A DNA stretch of 64,000 nucleotides. It comes from Mytilus edulis (Eukaryota; Mollusca; Bivalvia; Mytilida; Mytilidae). The position numbers were made by a program, and so were the translations under genes. Positions 44,052-55,044 of the stretch are shown here, piece by piece. The DNA lies in contig NC_092349.1 of the NCBI RefSeq assembly GCF_963676685.1, positions 55,503,232 through 55,567,231 on the forward strand. Reading direction: 5' to 3'. Position 1 is the first letter of the stretch; each line of letters starts with the position of its first letter. Under the pieces are notes generated by a model. It ran no database searches and was not told where the DNA came from. It saw nothing but the letters and a program-made list of their open reading frames with translations.

Positions 44052-44442
44052 GGATGTTCGCTTGTCATGTTTTGGAATTTTTGTCAGATTTTCGAAATCC
44101 TGTGGTTTTATCCATTTGAATTCCTTAAAAAAATTTGGCCATTGACCCCCATTTTTCTTTTTTTAAATCTTTTACATGTTTAATTATTAGCCATTTGTAA
44201 AGTCTTATAACATTTTATTTAGTTTTTAATAGATGTTGAGAACTTTAACGTGTCAATGATAAAGCAATGAAAAATCAATAGAGAACATTTTCCCGCCAAA
44301 ATTTCAATGGATAATATCTCGAAAACAAGCACATTGACCTCTATAATTTTTTTTTGCTTTTTCGCTTCCTTAATTAATCCCTTATCAATGTATACTAGTG
44401 TTATGGAAAGCTATTTATTTTGAAACTGAGTAGCGAACTTCC
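44052..44442. mobile_element. MITE flanked by TTAA, diverged subfamily (unit 3)
   Basis: Orthologous to 30044-30434, with the same ends and only a few substitutions. Confidence 0.65.
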
Positions 44443-44449
44443 TTAAAAT

Positions 44450-46235
44450 AAACAGGGAGAAAAGTTGTTATTTACATATTTTGTTTTGTGATACTTTGTC
44501 AAAACAAATTAAGAACAATAATATTTTACAAAATCTAGCTATATTTTAACTTTATAAAAAATGAAATAGACTCTAATAACATAAATTGCAAATTGAACAA
44601 AATATATAATTGAAACATTTAGAAGTACAAAAAAATGAATGAAGGATAAAATCAAAATAAAAGATGTTAGAGAAATACACAGAATGAAGAAAAAATTCAC
44701 ATGTTACAAAATTTCGGGGACTTGTTCCCAAATAGGCAGGTTTAAGGCTGATAATAGAAATATTCATTAAACAAAGAAATAAAACATATTTCATACCAAA
44801 AGTTGATCATGAAATTGTTCAAGTATACTTTAAATTCAAGCGACGAAAAAAGAGGAAAAGGTTGTTTGGAAAAAGAAAAAGTTTGTATAAATACATTATA
44901 CTCTGCATCATACTTAACATCCAATAACATTATACAAGCTATCTAATGATTGCAGATGTCAATCTTAATAACAATGCTTGAACAAACATTTATACAAACA
45001 AAGCAAGCAAGCCAACCGAACCTTTAAACTACATGCATTAGGAAATTGCTCTAAGAAAATCACAAGCATAAAAGCGAAATGATATGCAGCTCTGTCAATT
45101 TTGTAGATATTTGGTCTAACCATAACTATTAAAAAGTAATTATCATTGCGATCAGGTGAAACCAAAGCTGCTTTCCCGATGAAAACGCGACATTAAGAGC
45201 AAAGACATATCGGCCTACAGTTAGAATAATGTATCTGGGTACAAGAGTGACATGCCTTTCCTGTTCACTGTTATCCGGGGCTTTGCTTTTGCGCCAAAAG
45301 GTATTTTATTTGTGCCGAAAAAAGAAACATTTCATTTGCGCCAATAATATAGATAAAAAGTATAAATAATCAATTTGTTCAAAAGAGACTTTTAATAATA
45401 ACTTTAAAACACAGTTTTTTGTTTGCATTATAAAATATATTCGTCAGAAATCAGTCATCCTAAAACAACAAATAAAGCACTATACATTAATAAGTTCTTA
45501 AAAAGAGACTTTTGATAATAATGTTAAAACAAAGTTTCATTAAAATAACGGGATCATAAAACAAAAGTGTACTGGCACAAACTTGTAATCAACGGTCCGG
45601 ATATACTCATATCGGAACATTTCTCTGCTAAGGGGCATACTTTGTCCGTTGAAAATCCGGTTCAGTCTGTCAGTTTAGTTCAAAGCAAAATTCATATTCA
45701 TCTGACATGTAACATTGTGATTGTAAATATATTGTTTTTTTAAATCAGACTCCAAACCGTTCAGTCTAAGTGCTCATTAAATCGAAAATAAAAAGAAGAA
45801 AATTGCGTGCACGTGTTTAAAATTTTAATTTAAAACTTTAGAATTAATTTTTTTCTTTTAATTAATGTAAAAAAATAATGACTACCAAATAAGAAAATAA
45901 TATGAGAATAATTATTTTCTACCTTTCATATACCATGTTTCTGCAAATGGTCATGTTTCTGAAATGGTATTGAAATAAGAAAGAAAATACTAAATTGGCT
46001 TACCTAAGATTTACTATAGATGAAGTACGTGCGCATACTTTGGAATGAGGCGATTAAATTAAAAGCACAATCTCCTTTTATACATTAAACAATGGTCACA
46101 TGACTAAACTAAAAGATTAAATTACATATATGGTACGAATATTTATGTAGTTAAGATTTAAAAAAGAGTTCAGAGAAAACCATAGTTAGCTTCAGTGCAT
46201 GATTTTCTTGGAAAGTTAATTTGTTTAAAGGTTAC
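44450..46235. other. Gene-free part of duplication copy 3
   Basis: Near-identical to 30440-32226. No gene is recognised. Confidence 0.5.
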
Positions 46236-46296
46236 CCGAATACATGTACTTATAAACCTGACAGGTTTTGTGATGGTATGATACTAAACCCCTAAC

Positions 46297-46318
46297 GGGG
46301 GGGGGGGGGGGGGGGGGG
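46297..46318 (+). repeat. 22-base poly-G tract
   Basis: An uninterrupted run of G, following 'aaacccctaac'. The equivalent site in copy 2 has 11 G. It has high G-quadruplex potential and probably varies in length; assembly of such a run is error-prone. Confidence 0.85.
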
Positions 46319-46770
46319 ATTGCGCTTGATTTTCATAAGATGAAGACATAATCTTTTAATCAGTTTAATTGAGGTCTGGAGCTGCCATTTCAGTAACTGC
46401 TAGTAGTCCTTTGTTAATTTATGTATCATTGTCATTTGTCTTAGTTTCTTTTGTTACCTATTCTGACATCGGACTCAGATTTATTTTAAACTGAGTTTTG
46501 TTGTGTGTATTGCTGTGTGTTTGTTTATTCTACATTGGCTAGAGGTATATATAGGGGAGGGTTGAGATCTCACAAAATATGTTTAACCCCGCCGCATTTT
46601 TTGCGCCTGTCCCAGGTCAGGAGCCTCTGGTAAGTCTTCTATGTTTTTTTTAGTTTTAGTTCATCTATATGTGAAGTCTGACGTCCATTTTCACTAAACA
46701 AGTAGACATTTTTGTTTAGGGGCCAGGTGAAGCCAGCCTCCGGGTGAGGGATTTTATTTGCAACATTTTT
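46319..46770 (+). repeat. Dispersed mussel repeat ('caggtcaggagcctct' family), unit 3
   Basis: Duplicate of 32240-32690. It retains 'accccgccgcattttttgcg', which the copy 2 version has lost. Confidence 0.65.
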
Positions 46771-47519
46771 TAAATTTACAACTGAAACGTTAAATTAAGT
46801 TATGCATTGTTATATTTTAAAGCAAATTCTATCTTTCTACAACAAATATATACGAATATTTTATTCTCATAAACATGATGTTATAGAGAAATTAGTATAC
46901 AATTATAATACAATAATAATAGTGCACGCGTAAACATATATTAAACAAAGACAGCACGTTTAATTGTGTATGTTTAACACAATATTGAAATTTTGGTTTC
47001 AACACGAAGTTTACAAAAGTTCAAAACAATGTGGCTATATTTTCACGAGACCAGGGTAACTTTTGTTATATGAATTAATTAGGAATTGAAATTGTCAACA
47101 TTGTTTTTATTGCACATTTATTGTTTTCATCCGGATTATTTATGATCTGTTAACCTTTGACACGTTGTTTTCTTAGTGGTCAAGTAAAGTGCCGGCATTT
47201 CGACTATATCTGGTTTATTTTCAACACTAATATATTGACTACTTATTAATATTTTTCGTAAAAAATATCTATTTTTTGCATTTAAACTAATTGATTCAAT
47301 AACTATTCTTTATTTCAAATGCACCAATTTTAACTGTTTTTCTTTATATGCTGACTTGTTTGCCGAAATCTATTGTTAACATGTACCGAATGCTAATTTA
47401 CTACGTGACACGATAAGCTGTCAATCAAAACATAAAATCAATAATCCGCTATCGGAGCAATGAAAACTCAACAGATCGATCAGTTTCCAGTCCCGTTAGT
47501 ACAATAGTCCCAGCTAACT

Positions 47520-48340
47520 ACAAAGTTTCGTAAAATTCTGTTGTGTGGTTTCACAGAAGTTAAGCTGACAAGCTGTTGCGGTAATATATTAAGGTCATGA
47601 CCATGACTAAGGGGGCAGGGCCAATTAATCTCCATGGAAATGAGATTTCCCAATGCTAATTCTGTACAACTGCATACCAAATATCATTGACCTAGTAAGG
47701 TCAAAATTCTAAGTTCAAATTGGCATATCTCCTTAAAACAATTGAATCATAATTTACTGTTGATATGCGCCAGTAGTATGTCCTATTATCTACAAAGTTT
47801 CATGAAATTATTTGGTGTGTTTTCACATTTTTTCAGAGGAGTTGTGATGACAACTGTTGCAGTAGTATGCTAAGGCCAAAATTCTAAGCTCAAAGGTGCA
47901 TACAAGTTTCGTGAATAACAGTAAAGCCAAAACATTGAGTGAAAATTTTCTGTAATTAAAACTTTGAATATGATTTTATTGGTATACATATTGATTTTGT
48001 TATCAGTAAATTAAATCCACACTAAATATTATTGTTATTTAAGCATACTATGTTCTTTACGGTACTACAATCTGTCGATACCTATATTCTAACATTGCAC
48101 AAGGTCATGTTTTAATCTGACTGTTAATTACGTCTTTATACTAAATCCATTGGATGTTAGATTTGTACTGATTGATATTCTAGTCTTAGATACATGATAT
48201 TTTAAGAGGTTGTTTTTAACTGTGAACTAGCTGTCAGTAGCTGCGAGTACTCTCAGATCTGTACTTAAGTCAATTTTGTTGTAAGGGATGAGGGATGGAT
48301 AAATACCTTGCCACGTCCGGTCTGTGTTTTTGTTTGCTGG
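47520..48340. repeat. Degenerate repeat ('caaagttt.rtgaaatt.tg' family)
   Basis: Reiterates 'ctacaaagtttc(g/a)t(g/a)aaa', 'ttctgttgtgtggtttca', 'ag(g)agttg.gatgacaa', 'ctgttgc(a/g)gtagtat' and 'gccaaaattctaag'. Related stretches lie at 25620-25810, 29370-29580, 43380-43590, 33420-33540 and 48770-48930. It is an old mollusc-type repeat with no ORF. Confidence 0.5.
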
Positions 48341-48755
48341 TTTTCTGCTTTGTATCGATCTGATGAGTTAAGCCTTTTTCAACTGATTGTTATAGTTGTT
48401 TTTTTATGTTGTGGTGCTTCACCAATGTCCCAGGTTTGGTGAGGGTTGAGCGCTCACAAACATGTTTAACTCCGCCACATTCTGTATGTGCCTGTCCAAA
48501 GTCAGGAGCCTGTAGTTCAGTGGTTGTCGCTGGTTCATGTCGGTCATGTGTTTATCGTAAATTGTTCTGTTATAAATTAGGCCGTAAGCTTTCTCAATTG
48601 AATTGTTCATATTTTTCATGTCGGTGTCTTTTATAGCCCCATTATACTATATAAGGCCGTACGGTTGCCTATTATTGCTTACATCAACTTCATTTGAACT
48701 TTGGTGGATAGTTGTCTCATTGGCAATCATACCACATCTCCCTATTTTTATATAA
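48341..48755 (+). repeat. Dispersed mussel repeat, nearly complete 3' half
   Basis: 'ttggtgagggttgagcgctc', 'cctgtccaaagtcaggagcc', 'ataaggccgtacggttgcct', 'ggatagttgtctcattggca' and 'atcataccacatctcccta'. It ends in the sequence complementary to the start of the 6741-6985 copy. The 66-76 codon open frames on either strand belong to the repeat. Confidence 0.7.
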
Positions 48756-49530
48756 CTCTAAAATATTGAATCATAATTTCCTGTCGATATGTACATCTAC
48801 ATAGTATGTACTTGTTATCTACAAAGTTCCCTGAAATTCTGTTGTGTGTTTGAGAGAAGTGGCGATGATAATAACAGGACTGACGGGTCAAAACGTTATA
48901 CCATACGCTTGGGATATTTCGTTGCGTAGGATATCAATTTCATGGTGTATGATAACATGATGGTCAAAATGAAATTGCTAGACCAATGGTAACCATACTT
49001 TAACGGCTGAACTCTTTTTTAACCTTTGGTTAAAAATAAATTGAATAAAACAAAAAAGAGATTTTGAGGAGAATGAATTGCTAAATAACAAAATCGAATG
49101 TCAATATTTATTTGTTTAATATCGTACTTCATGGAATATGCTGATAACAGTTTTAGTGGAAAACTATATAGACCAAGGTTACATGCTCTAAGTGCATAGT
49201 GATCAAACATTTTATTGATTTTTCTATGTACTGTACCTTTTACTACCATTATACTAAAAGACCTATATCATGTATATTACGTAAGAATTTAATGTCGTTA
49301 ACGTGTCCCGATTGTGCGTTGAAACACTTTTCATTAGAATTTTAATTTGGCTTTGAAAAATCATCGACTAAATCACAGGCGCTCGGAGAATGGAACATCT
49401 TTAAATTTATGAGTGGCGTTTTCGTTGAAGCAATTTCTATGTGCCGATAATCTTAACCTGTGGGAAATGAGAAGGAAGGCGGCATTGATAAACATAGTCT
49501 ACGATAAGACTGTCTTGGTACGAGTACTAT
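48756..49530. other. Unassigned DNA
   Basis: The first 200 bases are the degenerate 'ctacaaagtt' repeat. The rest has no recognised gene. Confidence 0.4.
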
Positions 49531-49534
49531 AGTA

Positions 49535-49820
49535 TATGTTCAATATGGAGACACAATCCTATCTAGAATACTTTTTCTTGTCTGTTGCGGAATGCGACAT
49601 ATTGCCGAAAGTGAATTTGTCATTCGAAATACAAAGGGTGTCACTAATGGAGAAAGCTCAGATAATTAAATCCGAGTTTGTTTGTCGGGTCCTTGTTGTT
49701 AAATCTTTGGTTTTCGGTATCAAGTTAATTTGTCTATTGTTTGTCTTTTCGTATATTTTTCTTTTTTTTGCCATGGTGTTGTCAGATTATCTTCGACTTG
49801 TGGTAGTTGATTGTACTTGA
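49535..49820 (+). other. Short ORF ending in repeat sequence
   Basis: The 94-codon frame starting MFNMETQSYLEYFFLSVAEC has a protein-like first half. Its second half ('tttttttgccatggtgttgt') is a dispersed mussel repeat whose complement occurs at 22.1 kb. It is at best an exon fragment and no family is recognised. Confidence 0.2.
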
Positions 49821-50209
49821 AAGTATCTTCTCCATGTACAGATGTATATACTTATGTTATATATCGTAACATTTTTTGGGGGTGGAGAACTCGGTAGATT
49901 GTAGATTGTTCATAATAAATATAATCACATAGATATTCTCGACTTCTTCACAACTTGTGTTTGAGATGGTATAGACATCGGTCAAGTTTTGAAGACAGTA
50001 CGCTGGCCTTTGAATAGATGTTTAGATATTTGTGTGGTTTGGTTGTTGTTTCATTGAGGTGTAATCCACTATTTGTTGCAGTATTGAGTTCCTTAGATTG
50101 GACTTAAATGGAAGGTTTTGTTGTCTAATTTCAATAAAGTCAGTTAATGACAGGTCAGTGAGGTGCGCTTCACATTTAGCGTGCCAGCTTGAAAAACTTT
50201 CAAGAAAGT

Positions 50210-51540
50210 AAAATAAATTGCTTCGCCGAGCGCAGCCGAATACGACCGTCGAGGTCCAACCATGAACTATTGAGGCAAAAATGGACACACTATTCGCGTT
50301 TGATACAGGTCTGAATTTGGATTGTAATTCAATATTTGACACATAATAGGTTTCTGACACAGACAAACTGTAGTCAAAGAACTTAGAATTGGCTATATGA
50401 TTTGAATTTATATTCAATTTATTGCTTTTGTGCAATACACTATGCTGTTGCGAATTGGACCCGCTCCCCTCCCCCTCCAAAAATTAAGATAAATTTTCAA
50501 CCCCTTCTTTTTCAATTTTTTTTTCACCCCCACCCTTTTTTTCAAAAAGAAAAATATTTGAAGAAATTTTCTTTTTGATTTCTGAAATCTTGAGGAGAAA
50601 AAAATGTTCCCCCCACCCCCACCACCAATTTTTTTATTACCCCAAATTTTTATTTAACCTCCCCCCTCTTTCAAAAAAAATTCTTTCCCTCAAGACATGG
50701 TCATAATCTCAATTCAAATTTCCAATGAAGTTTGCAACCATAATAACCCATTTAAATACATCATAAAAGTCTTAAAATAGAAAATGACATACATAATCAT
50801 AGCTAAAATAATTGACCTCAATCAGCAATTTTAAAATTATCAAAATAGTAACTTCTAAAAATGAATTGATACCTAATCACCTCAAGACAATACAACATTT
50901 TTTATAACATAATTTAAAAGCATTGTAAGGGAGGTAATTCAAAGTTGTAAACTCGTATAAAAATATGCCTGTGATAACTAAAGGGTGTTATTGCAGCTTC
51001 TCTACATCACTTTAAGCCTTTGCTCAGACATATAGCATGCTTAATCACAATGCATTTTAATTTATTGTAAGAAATATAATGATCAGTGCATGTAATGAGG
51101 TTCTGCGCAAGCTTCCAAGTAATTCCCAAGTGTCTCATATAATAAGTTACATGCCTGTAATAACTAAGCCTTGTTATTACAGCTAAGTTTATCCCTTAAA
51201 AGCCTTGTCTCATTGATTTACCATGGTTGAAAAAAAAAATATTAATTTAATTGGAAAATTAGTTATCAAGGCTATGTATTAAGTTACTGCGCAAAGTTTC
51301 AAGAATTCCCAAGTGACAACTAAAAATTAAAATATTTAGAAAAAAATTGTTTTTAGTTCAAATAACAAGTTTCAAATTGCGAGTTTACATTAATGCAATT
51401 ACAAACAACCCTTTCGCATTTTTCGCAATAATAAAAACATCGCAATAATTTCTGAATTTACAGTATATCAGAGAATAATTCATACAATGCTGATGTTAAG
51501 CATTTCACTTTAATTTTCTTTACTGTTCAATATTACTTCA
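50210..51540 (+). repeat. Dispersed mussel repeat with polypyrimidine tract
   Basis: Begins 'cgaggtccaaccatgaacta', then 'atggacacactattcgcg', a C/T-rich tract (50462-50680, 'ccccctccaaaa', 'cacccccacccttttttt', 'ccccaccaccaattttt'), and then 'ctcaagacatggtcataat'. I recognise this order from Mytilus. 50965-51145 and 51150-51330 form a diverged ~185 bp tandem pair ('atgcctgt(g/a)ataactaa', 'aattcccaagtg'). The 152-codon minus-strand frame at 50022-50480 lies largely in the repeat and shows no domain. Confidence 0.55.
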
Positions 51541-51617
51541 CCCCCTTAATCACCAAACGGCATGTCAAAATTCCTAAATGACATCTAACTTATTTTATGT
51601 TGTTTTTCTACCTTTAA

Positions 51618-53773
51618 AGGGAAACTTCACAAAAAAATCAAAAATTGATATTATGTTCATTCTGTATAAAAATTCTCAAATTTATAGATATTAAAGTTTT
51701 ATTCCGCTAGATAAGAGATCACCATCGATTTTAAATTTTGAGTATCAATTCTCTGCGTACCGCCATTTTGTCATCTTCTATGATTAAAAATAACGATATG
51801 TCTATAAACCACAAAGGACCAAAACTACAGTAACCGATGTAGTCGTAATTGCGTGTCGATATCTTGTCAATCGTACGGTTGTTTTATCTGACTAACTAAC
51901 TTGATACGGAAAATGTTCAAATAACCATAATCTGTTATTTTTAAACTGTTAATATTGGAATTAGTTAAAAAGTCAAAGTTCAAATCTTAAATAAGTGTTC
52001 CGTGAAAATTGTTTTCGAAAATCTAATTCGTTCATAATTCTTTAAAGTAATAAACTTTATACAAATAAATTCGGATCTTCCCTCATCTGATCACCAGCAT
52101 GAATAAAGGTATTACTCCCAAAGGTATTGTGAGGGGTGTGAGGTGACACGTCCAGGTATTCAAGCGATTTCCTGTCGGGCTTGCAAGTTCATGCATCGTT
52201 TCACTTCTGTAGGTATTGATCAGTGTACACGGCCGATAACTTATAACTTTCAATTTTGAAATATCAGGTGTATAATATACATCTCTGTCTTGCGTGTCCG
52301 AAAGTGATATAATATACTAGTCATTACTTAACTCATACGCTTGTTTATAAATAAAATTTCTAGTGTATAGAATATTATTTATAAAAATATAAATAATACC
52401 CCAAAAAAAATATTTGAAGAAATAAAAATCTATTTACATATTTTTTCCAAGGGTTAATTTGGGAAAATGTAATATATACTCGTTGTCAATAGCAAAGGAC
52501 AGACTGGAACATACCAGAAATATTGATTTAAAAAATGTACGCACTTGTCGACGATTCGTTTATAGGCCTGGGTAGAAAGTTACGGAACTATAGCGCAAAT
52601 TAAAATATATACATGTATACATTGAACATAAGAAAGAAACATACATTTTGTGTAAATTGGGGTAAAGGTTTTGTAAATAGACTAACTAGTCCACGTATGC
52701 CAACAGTATGTAATCAACGAAATCGATAGACTATTGTATACCAAAAAGAAGAAGAAGAAGAGAACCAATTTGATTTAAATACAGGTCGATATATAACTTG
52801 CTTTAGTTCATCGAAGTTATGAACAGAGTAAAATCACAGATTTATATTTCAATTAGATTGTTCTCGAATAAAGGAAGAAACTCGTCATCATCACAATTGT
52901 TCCGACATTCATGTAATATATATGCAACTGGACTGGACGTACACTAATAATCCCCAAGGGATGTGAATATTTTCTGTGAAAACTATTGAGTATTAAAGTT
53001 TTAAATCAATTTCGGGATTTATTTTCTTTCTTGACATTCATTGACAGCAATTTAAAGAATAAACTGCTTGTCCGCTTTAGGGGTAGTCTTGCCAGTTGAA
53101 CAGACTTATCATTACATTCAAAATTAGGGAAAGATGACATTAAATTCGTTGAGCAGACATGGGCGGAAAACAATAAAAAGACAGGTTTAATATTTGTGTT
53201 ATATTTCCTATCTTGTTATAGATATATTTTGAAATTCCTATTTTACAAATTCGGAATTTCAAAATATATCTGTAACAAATTCCGAATTTGTAAAATAGGA
53301 AATATAACATTTGTTCATTCATTTAACATATATAATATGAATATCATTTAGTACACTTCGGTCTATACAAATGCAGAATATACCATGATGGTTTGATTTC
53401 GTCAAAAGATATAAGAGATCTGACAAATAGATTATCACTTCGATATTGCAAGACACCCATTTATAACTTTGTACTTTTGTATACCAAACTTTCGCAAAAA
53501 GATAAGTCATTTGATTAAATAAGAACTTGTGGTTTGTTTTCTTGGGAGACACGTACCCAAATGAAGTGGACTTAAGCAGCTATACAAGTCACGGTATGGC
53601 CTTCAACAGTGAACAATAGTAAAAGTATATTGTATAATTCAACTAAATTTGAACATGAAAGAATTTTTTAAAAGCAGACATATATATTTTATCTATACAT
53701 ATACAATTTTTAGGTACTAATTAAGTAATTAAATGAACAATAGATAACAATAAGTAATCATAAATGTGCAAAG

Positions 53774-53808
<35 letters not shown>

Positions 53809-54884
53809 TTTTTTTCTTTATTCGTACATATTATATTCCGCTTCGGTAGAGTTATCTTCAGATAGTTTCAGATATTAATTAATACATGGGTTTCAAAAGT
53901 CTAAATGTGAGTGTTCCCGTACACTTTTTTGCCCAATAAAGACAATCAAAATGCATTTGGTAAAGCTATTTCTAATTTCTAAGTTCCCCTTTTTTATGAG
54001 ATATAAATCAAGGACAAGAGGTGTATATCATTTCATTCTGACACATGAATTAAGTTTCCCGTCTTTTACCGATTTTTTTTATTCCTTAGTAAATTAATTT
54101 ATTTGAATTCAAATAAATAATAGCACCAAATGTAATTAGATAATTCCACGGCGATCTATTTTCGTTTGTCACCAACTTGAATATGTATTTTAAATGTGTG
54201 TATTATATGCTCCCTTGTTTTATAATCCACTGATCCGAATAGACAGTCACACCTGGCAAGGTGTGCCCTAGAGGCGTGGTTAAATACCGAAGTGCAAATA
54301 ACAATTTACCTTTCAACAAGCCATCTGCGAGTATTGCCACAGAACCGTGAATACACACATCGTAGAAACCTAGTCATAGCAGAGACAGTAAAAGGTCAAT
54401 AAGAGTACACCAACATATTGACTTTACAGATTATTGTACTTTAATTTGTTCACCTTATCAGTCCGAAAATGCATTAATTAACAATAAATTTATAACTTTT
54501 AGTGTTGTCTAAAAAAATAATTCGAATATATACGTTTAACATAGAAAATTGATCTCATGAATGTGTACAATTGCACGTCTGTGCGTTTTATCTTCTTATT
54601 AGCAGCTGGTTATTAGATAAAGCATAAGTCATCGGCGCGCTTACGATTACGTTAAAATATGATTAAAAACCAAGACTTTTAATGATTGTATTTTAAATCC
54701 CGGCATGCAAAAACCAGGAGAAAACGTCACAACCTACAGGAAGTTGTTTATATTTTTTCATTAATTATTGAATTTCTCCTTTATTACTGCACATATAGCG
54801 ATAAAACTTTGTGAATATATATATTATGTCATAATGAACATATTTAAACCATAAGTAAAAAATCGCGAATTTTCCCTTTAATAT
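51618..54884. mobile_element. Probable TTAA-flanked element, 3.3 kb
   Basis: The left boundary reads TTAA-AGGGAAACTTCAC and the right boundary GCGAATTTTCCCT-TTAA, an imperfect inverted end with TTAA on both sides. Subterminal 'atgttcatt' / 'aatgaacat' also pair. The interior has conserved-looking noncoding blocks ('gataagagatcaccatcga', 'gtcgggcttgcaagttcat'), a nested palindrome (53198-53308) and a 27-base poly(A) (53779-53805), but no transposase ORF. This would be a non-autonomous piggyBac-type element. The pairing of these two ends is my inference. Confidence 0.45.
53198..53308. repeat. Nested palindromes, alternative hairpins
   Basis: The outer arms are 'gttatatttcctat' / 'ataggaaatataac'. 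Inside, 'agatatattttgaaattcc' pairs with 'ggaatttcaaaatatatct', while 'cctattttacaaattcgg' can instead pair with 'ccgaatttgtaaaatagg'. The same strand can therefore fold in two exclusive ways. Confidence 0.75.
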
Positions 54885-54972
54885 CACCATTTGATGACAC
54901 TTCTTCCTGAATCGATGTTAAATTATGAAAATCTGCAATATAAGCATGTTCTATAAAATGTATAACACACTC

Positions 54973-54978
54973 TTTATT
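54973..54978 (-). promoter_or_regulatory. Poly(A) signal of the BTB-ZF gene
   Basis: AATAAA on the minus strand ('ggaaataaagagtgtgttat'), about 70 bases past the stop codon at 55045 and followed by a GT-rich segment. It is the nearest canonical signal. Confidence 0.5.
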
Positions 54979-55044
54979 TCCATTATTCAGATACTTTTTT
55001 TATTGCTTCATAACTTTTCAAATTATACTTTGCATAATTCAACT

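Larger units (their letters stand above)
39236..47680. repeat. Segmental duplication, copy 3 (with nuclease gene)
   Basis: Opens with the 'gaggccggttgc' module (39236-40003), then the nuclease 3' flank, gene, 5' flank, three 60 bp repeats, MITE, and the long tail shared with copy 2. It lacks the ~300 bp hairpin block found upstream of the gene in copies 1 and 2 (joint near 41839). Relative to copy 2 it has a 60 bp extra segment next to a longer G tract at 46236-46318. Homology with copy 2 ends at 47677. Confidence 0.85.

Noticed and set aside
44965..45165. 66-codon ORF
   Set aside because: It starts at a non-ATG codon and is broken by a stop in copy 2. There is no domain.
50022..50480. 152-codon minus-strand ORF
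   Set aside because: Most of it overlaps a dispersed mussel repeat on the other strand and no domain is recognisable. A real gene cannot be fully excluded.
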